Of a DNA stretch of 52,911 nt, positions 8,705 through 17,086 are shown piece after piece. Source of the DNA: Actinomycetes bacterium (GTDB taxonomy: Bacteria > Actinomycetota > Acidimicrobiia > Acidimicrobiales > Ilumatobacteraceae). A program made the translations under genes and the position numbers. The first letter of the stretch is position 1; the number at the start of each line of letters is the position of its first letter. The DNA lies in the NCBI GenBank assembly GCA_014190235.1, contig BJGC01000015.1, forward strand, positions 1-52,911, written 5' to 3'. The notes under the pieces were generated by a model. It was not told the DNA's origin, ran no database searches, and saw nothing but the letters and a program-made list of their open reading frames with translations.

Positions 8705-8985
8705 GTAATCCAATGACTCAAGAATCAAGTACAGATCGCAGCGTTCGTAAGATCCGCGAAGGAATCGTCGTGTCCAGCAAGATGGACAAGACCATTGTCA
8801 TCGCCATCGTTGAGCGCGTGCCTCACCCGAAGTATTCCAAGTTCGTGATGCGTACAAAAAAACTGTATGCCCACGACGAAGCCAATGATGCTCAAGTCGG
8901 AGACCGAGTACGCGTGATGGAGACCCGTCCGTTGTCAAAGTCAAAGCGCTGGCGCGTCATCGAGATCATGGAGCGTGCAAAGTGA
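8701..8985 (+). CDS. rpsQ: 30S ribosomal protein S17 (uS17)
   Basis: The product is 94 residues from the GTG that overlaps the rpmC stop, or 90 from the ATG at 8713. The S17 fold is evident from [33 protein letters not shown] followed by [22 protein letters not shown]17 is an OB-fold primary binder of 16S rRNA. I prefer the GTG because of the four-base GTGA overlap, a spacing used repeatedly in this cluster, but the true start is not certain. Confidence 0.95.
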   Translation: MSNPMTQESSTDRSVRKIREGIVVSSKMDKTIVIAIVERVPHPKYSKFVMRTKKLYAHDEANDAQVGDRVRVMETRPLSKSKRWRVIEIMERAK

Positions 8986-9350
8986 TTCAGCAAGAGTCCC
9001 GTCTACGCGTGGCCGATAACAGCGGAGCCAAACAAGTTCTTGTCATCAAGGTCTTGGGCGGAACACGTCGTCGTTATGCATCCATTGGCGATGTTTTCAT
9101 CGGAACAGTGAAAGATGCGATTCCCGGTGCAGCCGTGAAAAAAGGCGAGGTTGTTCGTTGCGTGGTTGTTCGCGTCAAAAAAGAAAAGCGACGCTCGGAT
9201 GGCTCATATATTCGCTTCGACGAAAACGCTGCCGTTCTTATTAAAGAAGACCTCACGCCTCGCGGAACCCGAATCTTTGGACCAGTTGGCCGTGAACTTC
9301 GTGACAAAAAATTTATGCGAATCGTTTCGCTTGCTCCGGAGGTGCTCTGA
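8982..9350 (+). CDS. rplN: 50S ribosomal protein L14 (uL14)
   Basis: The 122 residues begin (GTG) with [27 protein letters not shown], the L14 signature, and include [48 protein letters not shown]14 forms an intersubunit bridge and is the docking site for the silencing factor RsfS. The GTG overlaps the rpsQ stop (GTGA). It is the first gene of the spc-type order, here directly joined to the S10-type genes. Confidence 0.98.
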   Translation: MIQQESRLRVADNSGAKQVLVIKVLGGTRRRYASIGDVFIGTVKDAIPGAAVKKGEVVRCVVVRVKKEKRRSDGSYIRFDENAAVLIKEDLTPRGTRIFGPVGRELRDKKFMRIVSLAPEVL

Positions 9351-9351
9351 C

Positions 9352-9654
9352 ATGAAGTTACGTAAAGGTGACCAAGTAGAAGTCCTGTCCGGCAAGGACA
9401 AGGGAAAGACTGGAGAAATCCTGTCAGTGCATCCAAAAGAAAACAAAGTGGTGGTGTTTGGCGTTAATCGCGTCACTCGCCACCTCAAAGCTCGCAGTGC
9501 AAAGCAACCCGCTGGCCGTATCGAAAAAGATCTACCAATCGATGTGTCCAATGTTGTGTTGTTGCATGACGGCAAGCCAACTCGCGTTGGCTACAAGATC
9601 AACAAAGATGGCACCAAAGTGCGAATCGCAAAAAAGACCGGAAAGGAAATCTGA
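9352..9654 (+). CDS. rplX: 50S ribosomal protein L24 (uL24)
   Basis: The ATG at 9352, one base after the rplN stop, gives 100 residues starting [19 protein letters not shown], the KOW motif of L24. The frame is open upstream, but that part is rplN read out of frame. L24 initiates 50S assembly by binding the 5' part of 23S rRNA. The conserved VNRVTRHLK and later [10 protein letters not shown] segments are present. Its TGA overlaps the rplE ATG (TGATG). Confidence 0.97.
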   Translation: MKLRKGDQVEVLSGKDKGKTGEILSVHPKENKVVVFGVNRVTRHLKARSAKQPAGRIEKDLPIDVSNVVLLHDGKPTRVGYKINKDGTKVRIAKKTGKEI

Positions 9655-10283
9655 TGACGACCACAACTGTTCCACGCTTGAAAGAGCGCTATAACGCTGA
9701 GATTCGTCAGGCACTGTTGACCCAACTTGGGCTCAGCAATGTTATGCAGGTTCCTACCCTGACAAAGGTTGTCATCAATATGGGAGTTGGGCGAGCCACA
9801 CAACAACCATCATTGCTTGAAGGTGCCGTTGCCGATCTCACTCGCATCTCTGGACAAAAGCCAATCGTGACCAAGTCACGCGACGCTATTGCAAACTTTA
9901 AGTTGCGCGAAAACCAAGCGATTGGCTGCAAAGTCACATTGCGCGGAGACCGCATGTGGGAGTTTTTCGACCGCTTGTTGTCGGTGGCGATTCCTCGTAT
10001 TCGCGACTTTCGTGGACTGCCTGCAAATTCATGGGACGGTCACGGAAACTACACATTTGGACTCACAGAACAAACAGTGTTCCCAGAAGTTGATTACGAC
10101 AAAATCGATGCCCCTCGAGGCATGGACATCACAATTGTTACAACAGCAAAAACGAACGAGCAGGGCAAAGCATTGCTCGATGCGTTCGGATTCCCTTTCA
10201 AGCGCGGCAACGAGACGGGTGGACCTCCAGCGAAAGCTAAGCGTTCAACACGTCCCGGTCAGCGCGGCGGCAAGAAGAAGTAG
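9654..10283 (+). CDS. rplE: 50S ribosomal protein L5 (uL5)
   Basis: The 209-residue product contains [45 protein letters not shown] and [22 protein letters not shown], the L5 signatures. L5 binds 5S rRNA in the central protuberance and contacts P-site tRNA. It is slightly longer than the usual 180-190 residues because of a basic tail ending [10 protein letters not shown]. Its ATG overlaps the rplX stop by one base. Confidence 0.98.
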   Translation: MTTTTVPRLKERYNAEIRQALLTQLGLSNVMQVPTLTKVVINMGVGRATQQPSLLEGAVADLTRISGQKPIVTKSRDAIANFKLRENQAIGCKVTLRGDRMWEFFDRLLSVAIPRIRDFRGLPANSWDGHGNYTFGLTEQTVFPEVDYDKIDAPRGMDITIVTTAKTNEQGKALLDAFGFPFKRGNETGGPPAKAKRSTRPGQRGGKKK

Positions 10284-10300
10284 TCAGGTAAGGAAGAACC

Positions 10301-10486
10301 ATGGCAAAGAAATCACTCATTAACAAAGCAAATGCAAAGCCCAAGTTCAAGGTACGTGGCTATACACGCTGTCGTCGATGTGGACGCGCGCGTTCGGTAT
10401 ACAGAAAATTTGGTCTGTGCCGTCTGTGCTTCCGCGAGTTGGCACATGCAGGCGAAGTACCCGGTATCACCAAGGCGAGCTGGTAG
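10301..10486 (+). CDS. rpsN: 30S ribosomal protein S14, zinc-binding type (uS14)
   Basis: The 61-residue product is the short zinc form of S14. CRRC and CRLC pairs separated by 12 residues ([20 protein letters not shown]) form the zinc ribbon. S14 sits in the 30S head. Many actinobacteria also carry a longer zinc-free paralogue for zinc starvation, but none is in this window. A clear AAGGAAG precedes the ATG. Confidence 0.98.
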   Translation: MAKKSLINKANAKPKFKVRGYTRCRRCGRARSVYRKFGLCRLCFRELAHAGEVPGITKASW

Positions 10487-10497
10487 GTAAAAACATT

Positions 10498-10899
10498 ATG
10501 ATGACCGATCCAATCGCCGACATGCTCACCCGCATCCGCAATGCCAATGTGGCGTTGCATGATGAGGTAGTGATGCCATCCTCTAAACAAAAAGTTGCAC
10601 TTGCTCAAATTCTGAAATCAGAAGGGTACATCGTGGGTTTCACCGTGGCGCCTTCGACCAAGGGCCCAGGCGAGCAACTTGCTGTGCAAATGAAATACAC
10701 CGATAACCGTCACCGCACGATTTCTGGTCTCAAGCGCATCTCCACACCGGGTCTGCGCGTGTATCGAGACTCACAAACCGTTCCGCGCGTGCTCGGAGGT
10801 CTTGGTGTTGCAGTTCTATCCACAAGTCAAGGTCTCATGACCGATCGCGAAGCGCGCAAGCGCAAGGTCGGTGGCGAAGTCCTGTGTTTCGTGTGGTGA
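10498..10899 (+). CDS. rpsH: 30S ribosomal protein S8 (uS8)
   Basis: The product is 133 residues from the ATG at 10498, with a second ATG immediately after giving [16 protein letters not shown], the classic S8 start. The conserved C-terminal [24 protein letters not shown] is present. S8 binds the central domain of 16S rRNA and in E. coli represses the spc operon by binding its mRNA. The frame runs open upstream through rpsN but without S8 content. AGG at about 10487-10489 fits either ATG. Confidence 0.97.
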   Translation: MMTDPIADMLTRIRNANVALHDEVVMPSSKQKVALAQILKSEGYIVGFTVAPSTKGPGEQLAVQMKYTDNRHRTISGLKRISTPGLRVYRDSQTVPRVLGGLGVAVLSTSQGLMTDREARKRKVGGEVLCFVW

Positions 10900-10918
10900 A
10901 TCAGAAAGGCCACTAACT

Positions 10919-11458
10919 ATGTCTCGTATCGGAAACCTCCCCATCACAGTGCCAGCAGGCGTTGACATCACCATTTCTGGTGCTGACATCACTGTCAAAG
11001 GACCAAAGGGAACACTTCATCGCACTATTCCAATAGAAATCACTGTCACAAAAAACGAATCATCGCTCATCGTGTCGCGCACTGCAGATGGACGCCTTGA
11101 GCGTTCGTTGCACGGTCTTATGCGAACACTTGTCAACAATATGGTGTTGGGTGTGACTGAGGGATTCAGCAAAGAACTTGAAATCGTTGGTGTGGGCTAC
11201 CGTGCCGAAGCACAAGGGACAAACCTTCGTTTGGCTCTTGGCTTTTCACACCCCGTCGTTGTGCCTGCGCCTGCGGGGATCTCGTTTGAGATTCCTGCGC
11301 AGACAAAAGTCATTGTCAAAGGAATCGACAAGGAACTCGTTGGACAGGTCGCAGCAGATATTCGCTCCATCCGCAAGCCAGAGCCCTATAAGGGTAAAGG
11401 CGTGCGTTACTTAAACGAGCGAGTCGTCCGCAAGGCCGGCAAGACCGGCAAGAAGTAA
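10919..11458 (+). CDS. rplF: 50S ribosomal protein L6 (uL6)
   Basis: The ATG at 10919 gives 179 residues beginning [19 protein letters not shown], as in other L6 proteins; the open frame upstream overlaps rpsH. Two similar domains follow, with [18 protein letters not shown] in the first and the conserved [29 protein letters not shown] at the end. L6 lies near the sarcin-ricin loop and factor-binding site. An AAAGG precedes the start. Confidence 0.97.
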   Translation: MSRIGNLPITVPAGVDITISGADITVKGPKGTLHRTIPIEITVTKNESSLIVSRTADGRLERSLHGLMRTLVNNMVLGVTEGFSKELEIVGVGYRAEAQGTNLRLALGFSHPVVVPAPAGISFEIPAQTKVIVKGIDKELVGQVAADIRSIRKPEPYKGKGVRYLNERVVRKAGKTGKK

Positions 11459-11478
11459 CTCGGTAACAAGGAACCATT

Positions 11479-11844
11479 ATGGGAAACATTGCAAAAAATC
11501 GTCGAGAAGCTCGCCTGCGTCGTCACACTCGTGTGCGAAAGAAGATCCACGGAACTGCCGAACGTCCTCGCTTGGCGGTACATCGCACAAACAAGCATTT
11601 CAGTATGCAACTTATTGACGATGACGCGCGGTGCACACTTGTCGCTGCGTCATCAGTAGAAGCGGCCTTGCGCTCTGAGAGTGGTGCAACATCAGTAGCA
11701 GCAAGCAAGGTCGGACAACTCGTAGCGGTGCGTGCCAAGGCAGCCGGAATCACCACGGTCGTTTTTGACCGCGGCGGATACCTGTACCACGGTCGCGTTG
11801 CAGTTGCGGCGCAGGCCGCTCGTGAAGCAGGACTGGAGTTCTAA
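11479..11844 (+). CDS. rplR: 50S ribosomal protein L18 (uL18)
   Basis: The 121-residue product shows a basic N-terminus ([28 protein letters not shown]), and ends with [28 protein letters not shown], the strongest L18 signature. L18 binds 5S rRNA together with L5 and L25. An AAGGA precedes the ATG. The TAA stop overlaps the rpsE ATG (TAATG). Confidence 0.98.
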   Translation: MGNIAKNRREARLRRHTRVRKKIHGTAERPRLAVHRTNKHFSMQLIDDDARCTLVAASSVEAALRSESGATSVAASKVGQLVAVRAKAAGITTVVFDRGGYLYHGRVAVAAQAAREAGLEF

Positions 11845-12425
11845 TGAGTAACTATTCAAAAGCAGTAAATGCCGCACCAGAGCCTGGTGCATTGCGCGAA
11901 TCTCGCGTAATACATATCAACCGTGTTGCCAAGGTCGTCAAAGGTGGTCGTCGATTTTCATTCACTGCACTTGTTGTTGTCGGTGACGGAAACGGTCGCG
12001 TCGGTCTTGGATACGGCAAAGCAAAAGAAGTTCCGTTGGCGATTCAAAAAGGAACAGAAGAAGCAAAAAAGAATCTCTTTGATGTTGCACTTGCCGGAAG
12101 CACAATTACTCACACAATTCTCGGAATCGCGGGTGCGGGTCGAGTACTTCTCAAACCAGCAGCACCAGGTACTGGTGTCATCGCCGGTGGTGCTGCACGA
12201 ATTATTCTTGAAGAAGCCGGAGTTCACGACGTGCTTGCGAAGTCACTTGGCTCAGCAAATGCAATCAACGTGGCGCGTGCCACAATCACTGGTCTTCAAG
12301 AACTTCAGCGCCCCGATGTGGTAGCCAAGCGTCGCGGAATCCCTGCTGACACATTTGTTCCCAAAGGAATGCTGAAGGCATACACAGATCGTCAAAAGGC
12401 GGCTGCAGCAGGCGAGGTTCACTAA
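11844..12425 (+). CDS. rpsE: 30S ribosomal protein S5 (uS5)
   Basis: The 193-residue product has [49 protein letters not shown], the S5 dsRNA-binding domain, and a C-terminal domain with [40 protein letters not shown]5 is part of the mRNA entry site and influences decoding accuracy. The start overlaps the rplR stop, and rpmD begins two bases after its own stop. Confidence 0.98.
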   Translation: MSNYSKAVNAAPEPGALRESRVIHINRVAKVVKGGRRFSFTALVVVGDGNGRVGLGYGKAKEVPLAIQKGTEEAKKNLFDVALAGSTITHTILGIAGAGRVLLKPAAPGTGVIAGGAARIILEEAGVHDVLAKSLGSANAINVARATITGLQELQRPDVVAKRRGIPADTFVPKGMLKAYTDRQKAAAAGEVH

Positions 12426-12427
12426 TC

Positions 12428-12616
12428 ATGGCTGAAAAAACAATCACCGTCACTCTCAAGCGTTCGCGCTTTGGAGTAAAACCAAAAACTGCAGGCACTA
12501 TTCGTGCTCTTGGTCTCAGAAAAATCGGCGATACAAATACATTGCCCGACCGACCAGAGATTCGCGGAATGATTGCCCGAGTTCCACACCTTATTGAAGT
12601 ACAGGAGAACAACTGA
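12428..12616 (+). CDS. rpmD: 50S ribosomal protein L30 (uL30)
   Basis: This is a 62-residue ferredoxin-like-fold protein with ITVTLKRSRFGVKPKTAGTIRALGLRKIGDTNTLPDRPEIRGMIARVPHLI, closely following the L30 pattern of about 60 residues. L30 binds at the 23S-5S junction. It is tightly packed between rpsE and rplO, with two-base gaps on both sides. Confidence 0.97.
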   Translation: MAEKTITVTLKRSRFGVKPKTAGTIRALGLRKIGDTNTLPDRPEIRGMIARVPHLIEVQENN

Positions 12617-12618
12617 TC

Positions 12619-13104
12619 ATGCGCGTTGATGAACTTGCACCAGCACCAGGTAGCACTAAAAAAGGTAAGCGCATGGGTCGCGGAACCGCTGGTAAAGGCG
12701 GAAAAACTGCTGGACGTGGTACCAAAGGTCAATACGCCCGTAACACCGTGGCTCGCGGATTTGAAGGCGGACAGATGCCACTCAAGCAACGTGTTCCTAA
12801 GTTGAAGGGCTTCAACAACCCATTCCGCGTGGAGTACTACGCCGTCAATCTTGATGCACTCGAAGCTTTGGGTGCCCCAGAAGTGACCCCAGAAATCATG
12901 ATTGCAAGAGGACTTGCCCACAAGGGAACCTTGGTCAAAGTATTGGGTCGCGGAACGATCTCAACTCCTGTCAAAGTGTCTGCTCACGCTGTTTCAAAAT
13001 CTGCACAAAAAGCCATTATTGCGGCTGGTGGATCTGTGACATTATTGCCGTTGCCACATGCAATTCGACCACCTGCCAAGGGAAACCAGTTTACAAACCG
13101 TTGA
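12619..13104 (+). CDS. rplO: 50S ribosomal protein L15 (uL15)
   Basis: The 161-residue product starts MRVDELAPAPGSTKKGKRMGRGTAGKGGKTAGRGTKGQ, the glycine- and lysine-rich extension that threads into 23S rRNA, with FEGGQMPLKQRVPKLKGF after it. The C-terminal domain is of normal size. L15 helps late 50S assembly. A 27-base gap separates it from secY. Confidence 0.98.
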   Translation: MRVDELAPAPGSTKKGKRMGRGTAGKGGKTAGRGTKGQYARNTVARGFEGGQMPLKQRVPKLKGFNNPFRVEYYAVNLDALEALGAPEVTPEIMIARGLAHKGTLVKVLGRGTISTPVKVSAHAVSKSAQKAIIAAGGSVTLLPLPHAIRPPAKGNQFTNR

Positions 13105-13131
13105 TATTGAATTGACAACAAGGAGCAACTC

Positions 13132-14451
13132 GTGTTTGCAAACATGAAGAATATCTTCAAGGTTGAGGATCTTCGAAAGAAGGTGTTCTTCACACTATTG
13201 ATGATTGCTGTCTACCGATTAGGAACTGCAATTCGAGTTCCTGGTGTAGATGCCGGAGCAGTCGCGCAATTGCGTGAATCCTCCAAGACGCAAGGTGCTC
13301 TTGGATTTCTTAACTTGTTCTCCGGCGGTGCGTTTAGTTCGTTCAGTATCTTTGCGCTCGGAATCATGCCGTACATCACGGCCAGCATCATCATGCAAGT
13401 TCTTAACGTCGTTATTCCCAAGTTGCAAGAGTGGCAAGAAATGGGTGCCGTCGGACAACGAAAGATCACGCAATGGACCAGGTATGTCGCTATTGGTATT
13501 GCCGTTTTGCAAGGTGCAGGTTTGACGTTTATCTTTGGTCAAGGTCGTGGGTCGGCGTTCTTTGGAGCGGCTAACAGAGCTCCCGATGTTGTGCTGCTCG
13601 ATCCTTTTATGCCACGCGCTTTGCTAGTGATTCCGTCACTCGTTGCGGGTACGGCGTTGCTGATGTGGGTGGGCGAACTCATCAGCCAGCGGGGTATTAG
13701 TAACGGAATGTCGGTGCTGATTTTCAGTTCTGTTGTTTCTGGATTGCCCTACGGTTATTACTCTATTTTGCAGAGTAAAAAGTTTTTTGTCTTTGCGGTC
13801 CTCGTATCGGTATCTATTGGTGTTTTAATTGCTGTTGTTCGAGTAGAACTTGGTCAGCGCAGAATCCCCGTGCAGTTCGCCAAACGCGTTGTCGGTCGCA
13901 AAATGTTCGGTGGACAAAATACATATATCCCACTCAAGGTCAACCAAGCTGGTGTTGTTCCAATTATTTTTGCGTCGTCGGTTTTGTTGTTGCCAGTACT
14001 GATGTCAAATATCTTGGGAAGCACAGAAGGTTGGCGTGGCGTGATTGCACGATTCGTTAACACGTATCTTGTAAATAGCCAAAACATGGTCTATATCACG
14101 GTCTTTTTTGGGATGATCGTTGCGTTTGCATACTTCTATAACTCAATTGCATTTGACCCAATTCGTCAAGCAGATCAGTTGCGCAAACAAGGTGGCTTTA
14201 TTCCTGGCATTCGTCCAGGGTCCCAAACAGAAAAGTTCCTGGGCAAAGCAGTAAACCGAATCACCCTGCCAGGTGCGTTGTTCGTCGCTACGATCGCCAT
14301 TTTGCCGTACATCATTTTGTGGGTCGGAGACGTCCAGTCGTTTCCATTTGCTGGCACAACCGTGTTGATTGCAGTGGGTGTGGCACTTGAATTAATGCGA
14401 CAGATTGATAGTCAATTGATGTTGCGTAACTACGAGGGTTTCTTGAAGTGA
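13132..14451 (+). CDS. secY: Protein translocase channel subunit SecY
   Basis: This 439-residue polytopic membrane protein has about ten hydrophobic segments. FKVEDLRKKVFFTLLMIAVYRLGTAIRVPGVD opens it, the plug-region GGAFSSFSIFALGIMPYITASIIMQ follows, and PGIRPGSQTEKFL and the LRNYEGFLK C-terminus close it, all SecY signatures. It forms the SecYEG channel for protein export and membrane insertion. The GTG start is chosen because AAGGAG at 13120-13125 lies six bases before it; an in-frame ATG occurs four codons later. It is in its usual place after rplO. Confidence 0.97.
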   Translation: MFANMKNIFKVEDLRKKVFFTLLMIAVYRLGTAIRVPGVDAGAVAQLRESSKTQGALGFLNLFSGGAFSSFSIFALGIMPYITASIIMQVLNVVIPKLQEWQEMGAVGQRKITQWTRYVAIGIAVLQGAGLTFIFGQGRGSAFFGAANRAPDVVLLDPFMPRALLVIPSLVAGTALLMWVGELISQRGISNGMSVLIFSSVVSGLPYGYYSILQSKKFFVFAVLVSVSIGVLIAVVRVELGQRRIPVQFAKRVVGRKMFGGQNTYIPLKVNQAGVVPIIFASSVLLLPVLMSNILGSTEGWRGVIARFVNTYLVNSQNMVYITVFFGMIVAFAYFYNSIAFDPIRQADQLRKQGGFIPGIRPGSQTEKFLGKAVNRITLPGALFVATIAILPYIILWVGDVQSFPFAGTTVLIAVGVALELMRQIDSQLMLRNYEGFLK

Positions 14452-14488
14452 TCGTTTGCGCCTTTGGGTGCAGCGATCAGGTATCGAC

Positions 14489-15145
14489 ATGACGTCGGGC
14501 GCAAGATTAGTTATCCTTGGAAGACAAGGAGCCGGAAAAGGAACACAATGCGTGCGCTTGTCGCGCCATTTTGTTGTGCCACATATTTCAACAGGTGACA
14601 TGTTGCGGGCTGCAGTTCGCGAAGACACCGAAGTCGGAATTGCTGTCAAAGAGATCATGGACACTGGTGGTTTAGTGGGTGATGCCACCATGGTGACCCT
14701 CGTGCAAAAACGCATCAATCTCGATGACGCACGAACACGCGGATACATTTTGGATGGCTTTCCGCGCACGGTGTTTCAGGCGCAAGCATTTGACGAGATG
14801 TCAGTGGACCAGCCATTGCATGTTGTCCTCGATCTAGTAGTTCCGCGCGAGATGGTATTGGAGCGATTATCCGCCCGTCGCGTGTGCCGTGACTGTGGTG
14901 CCAACTTCACTGCATCAGGAGTCGAGCCTCGGCCCTGGACATGTGAGAACTGTGGTGGCGATGTGGTGCACCGCGCTGACGACACCCCCGAAGCCATCAA
15001 CCGCCGCCTTGACCTCTACGAGTCCCAAACCGCGCCTCTAATTGAGTTTTATGGCCGCACCGGTCGACTCGTGGAGATTAATGGGGTCGGATCCCCAGAC
15101 GATGTGTTTTCTCGAGTCACCTCAGCCGTTGATGCCCGGCGCTAA
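14489..15145 (+). CDS. adk: Adenylate kinase, long form with zinc lid
   Basis: Starting at the ATG at 14489, preceded by AGG, gives 218 residues. The P-loop is G11-T19 (GRQGAGKGT), the NMP-binding part contains HISTGDMLRAAV, and LDGFPRT follows at about 89-94. The lid has two cysteine pairs, C133/C136 and C152/C155, expected to bind a structural zinc. It balances ATP + AMP = 2 ADP in the cytosol. The TTG at 14456 is a weaker, longer start. It follows secY as usual, but map, which commonly follows adk, is not here. Confidence 0.96.
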   Translation: MTSGARLVILGRQGAGKGTQCVRLSRHFVVPHISTGDMLRAAVREDTEVGIAVKEIMDTGGLVGDATMVTLVQKRINLDDARTRGYILDGFPRTVFQAQAFDEMSVDQPLHVVLDLVVPREMVLERLSARRVCRDCGANFTASGVEPRPWTCENCGGDVVHRADDTPEAINRRLDLYESQTAPLIEFYGRTGRLVEINGVGSPDDVFSRVTSAVDARR

Positions 15146-15173
15146 TCCCAAGGATGAGGCAAAAAAGTCCCGA

Positions 15174-15205
15174 ATCGGCACTTGGGGCATTGCAAATGCG
15201 CCGAT
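15174..15205 (+). promoter_or_regulatory. Bulged hairpin in the infA leader
   Basis: ATCGGC (15174-15179) and GCATT (15187-15191) on the 5' side pair with AATGC (15195-15199) and GCCGAT (15200-15205). This gives an 11-bp stem with a GCA loop and a seven-base 5' bulge. It lies in the 131-base gap between adk and infA. There is no U-run after it. A possible promoter (TTGGGG at 15182-15187, TAGCAT at 15205-15210) overlaps it but is weak. The role is unknown. Confidence 0.35.
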
Positions 15206-15276
15206 AGCATTGTTCCTTGTCCCATCGCCAAATGTGCGAGAAAGACAGTTCTGTCCCGACCAACAAGGAGGCCCTT

Positions 15277-15501
15277 CTGGCCCAGCCAAAAGAAGACGCG
15301 ATTGTGCTTGACGGCACGATTCTTGAGTCCTTGCCGAACGCAATGTTTCGCGTAGAACTTGAGAACGGGCACAAAGTGCTTGCGCATATTTCAGGAAAAA
15401 TGCGAATGCACTACATCCGTATTCTTCCAGGCGACAAAGTCCAGGTGGAACTCACCCCATACGATCTCACTCGAGGTCGTATTACATATCGTTTTAAGTG
15501 A
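15277..15501 (+). CDS. infA: Translation initiation factor IF-1, probable CTG start
   Basis: The 74-residue product from CTG at 15277 would read [20 protein letters not shown], matching the usual IF-1 N-terminus and length (71-74). The OB-fold core [22 protein letters not shown] and the [13 protein letters not shown] end are typical. IF-1 binds the A site of the 30S subunit during initiation. A near-perfect AAGGAGG (15265-15271) sits five bases before this CTG. In-frame ATGs at 15217 and 15232 would add 15-20 residues unlike IF-1, encode the Shine-Dalgarno as protein, and lack a ribosome binding site of their own. The protein is certain; the CTG start is a strong inference. Confidence 0.9.
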   Translation: MAQPKEDAIVLDGTILESLPNAMFRVELENGHKVLAHISGKMRMHYIRILPGDKVQVELTPYDLTRGRITYRFK

Positions 15502-15508
15502 GAAAGTA

Positions 15509-15622
15509 ATGAAAGTACGCCCAAGCGTGAAGACAATTTGTGAGAAGTGCCGAGTCGTGCGCCGCCGTGGGCGCGTGATGGTTATTTGTGAAAATCCGCG
15601 ACACAAGCAGCGCCAGGGCTGA
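15509..15622 (+). CDS. rpmJ: 50S ribosomal protein L36 (bL36), zinc type
   Basis: This is a 37-residue protein, [19 protein letters not shown] and on to RHKQRQG. The zinc ligands C10, C13, C26 and H31 are in place, so this is the C+ form. L36 stabilises the factor-binding region of 23S rRNA. It begins seven bases after infA, the typical infA-rpmJ-rpsM order. Confidence 0.97.
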   Translation: MKVRPSVKTICEKCRVVRRRGRVMVICENPRHKQRQG

Positions 15623-15641
15623 CGAGTAAGTACGAGTAAGT
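15622..15641 (+). repeat. Perfect 10-bp tandem duplication before rpsM
   Basis: ACGAGTAAGT occurs twice in direct succession at 15622-15631 and 15632-15641, in the short gap between rpmJ and rpsM. The second copy runs into the AAAGGA that serves as the rpsM ribosome binding site. It looks like a recent slippage duplication. It has no evident function. Confidence 0.7.
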
Positions 15642-15657
15642 AAAGGACAAATATTAG

Positions 15658-16035
15658 ATGGCACGTATTGCAGGAGTCGACATCCCACGCGAAAAGCGGT
15701 TGGCGGTTGCGTTGACATATATTTTCGGCGTTGGTCGAACTACATCAAAGAAAATTTGTATAGCAGCAGGTCTTAATGAGGACACGCGAGTACGCGACCT
15801 CAACGAGGACGAAGTCAATCGCATCCGTGCATGGGTAGACGCCAACGCAACAGTCGAAGGTGACTTGCGACGCGATGTGCAACAAGACATCAAACGCAAA
15901 GTCGAAATCGGTTGTCTACAAGGTATTCGTCATCGCAAGGGCTTGCCTGTGCGCGGACAACGTACGCACACAAATGCGCGCACTCGCAAGGGGCCAAAAA
16001 AGACGGTTGCTAACAAGAAAAAGGCAGTGAGGTAG
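15658..16035 (+). CDS. rpsM: 30S ribosomal protein S13 (uS13)
   Basis: The 125-residue product starts [33 protein letters not shown] and includes [29 protein letters not shown], the S13 signature, with a lysine-rich tail reaching towards P-site tRNA. S13 forms intersubunit bridges from the 30S head. AAAGGA nine bases before the ATG is the ribosome binding site. It opens the alpha-type gene order rpsM-rpsK-rpsD-rpoA-rplQ. Confidence 0.98.
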   Translation: MARIAGVDIPREKRLAVALTYIFGVGRTTSKKICIAAGLNEDTRVRDLNEDEVNRIRAWVDANATVEGDLRRDVQQDIKRKVEIGCLQGIRHRKGLPVRGQRTHTNARTRKGPKKTVANKKKAVR

Positions 16036-16041
16036 TACATC

Positions 16042-16440
16042 ATGGCTAAGCCAGCAGCGGGCGGTCGTCGTCCACGCAAACGAGAAAGAAAGAACGTCAC
16101 ATCAGGCGTCGTTCATATCAAGAGCTCGTTCAACAACACCATCGTTTCAATCACCGATCTCGAAGGCAATGTCATTGCATGGGCATCATCTGGTGCTGTT
16201 GGGTTCAAGGGCTCACGCAAGAGCACTCCGTACGCAGCACAAATGGCTGCTGAAAAAGCAGCCAAGGCAGCAATGGAGCATGGTCTTCGTCGTGCTGAAG
16301 TGTTGGTGAAGGGTCCAGGTTCTGGACGCGACACAGCATTGCGTTCTATTCAAAATGCTGGCATTGAAGTGTCCGGAATCAAAGATGTTTCTCCGGTTCC
16401 ACACAATGGTTGCCGCCAAATTAAGCGACGGAGGGCATAG
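16042..16440 (+). CDS. rpsK: 30S ribosomal protein S11 (uS11)
   Basis: The 132-residue product has [52 protein letters not shown] and ends with [22 protein letters not shown], both highly typical of S11. It lies on the 30S platform by the E-site mRNA. It begins six bases after rpsM, and its last codons carry the GGAGG that serves rpsD. Confidence 0.98.
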   Translation: MAKPAAGGRRPRKRERKNVTSGVVHIKSSFNNTIVSITDLEGNVIAWASSGAVGFKGSRKSTPYAAQMAAEKAAKAAMEHGLRRAEVLVKGPGSGRDTALRSIQNAGIEVSGIKDVSPVPHNGCRQIKRRRA

Positions 16441-16443
16441 CTC

Positions 16444-17055
16444 ATGGCTCGTTACATTGGTCCAAAAGTTCGTCTGTCACGTCGTCTGAATGTCAACTTG
16501 TTTGAGAACGAAAAAGGTAGCAAGGCACTCGATCGTCGTCCGTTCCCACCAGGCATGCACGGCAAAACTCGACGCCGCAATGCTGGCAGTGAATACCTTG
16601 CTCAGTTGCAAGAAAAGCAAAAAGCAAAATACATCTACGGCGTTCTCGAGCGTCAGTTTCGTAACACCTACGAAGAAGCGAACCGCCTTGCTGGCCCAAC
16701 AGGTGAAAACCTATTGCGTTTGCTCGAGCAGCGACTCGACAACGTGGTGTTTCGTGCAGGGTGGGGAAGCACACGTCCTCAGACCCGCCAGTTCGTGAGT
16801 CATGGTCTTATTCTTGTCGACGGAAAACGCGTCAATATTGCGTCGTACCGAGTCAAGAAGGGTCAGGTCGTGTCGCTGTCGCCAAAAGCGCAGAACATGA
16901 TTCAGATTCAACACAACATCGACACCCTTGACCGACCACTTGTTGGTTGGCTTGAGGCTGGCGACAAGCAAGTGACTGTGCGCGAATTGCCACAGCGCGA
17001 GCAAATTGACGTACCCGTCCGTGAACAGCTCATTGTTGAGCTGTACTCAAAGTAG
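16444..17055 (+). CDS. rpsD: 30S ribosomal protein S4 (uS4)
   Basis: The 203-residue product starts MARYIGPKVRLSRRLNVNLF and has an S4 RNA-binding domain (RLDNVVFRAGWGSTRPQTRQFVSHGLILVDGKRVNIASYRVKKGQ). There are no cysteines in the N-terminal domain, so this is the zinc-free form. S4 is a primary 16S assembly protein and in E. coli represses the alpha operon. GGAGG at 16430-16434 is the ribosome binding site. Confidence 0.98.
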   Translation: MARYIGPKVRLSRRLNVNLFENEKGSKALDRRPFPPGMHGKTRRRNAGSEYLAQLQEKQKAKYIYGVLERQFRNTYEEANRLAGPTGENLLRLLEQRLDNVVFRAGWGSTRPQTRQFVSHGLILVDGKRVNIASYRVKKGQVVSLSPKAQNMIQIQHNIDTLDRPLVGWLEAGDKQVTVRELPQREQIDVPVREQLIVELYSK

Positions 17056-17086
17056 TCCCATCCGCTCCACCCCAGGAGAAAAAAAT

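Noticed and set aside
15217-15276. ATG starts for infA at 15217 or 15232
   Set aside because: No ribosome binding site precedes them, the added residues do not resemble IF-1, and the AAGGAGG would be buried inside the coding sequence.
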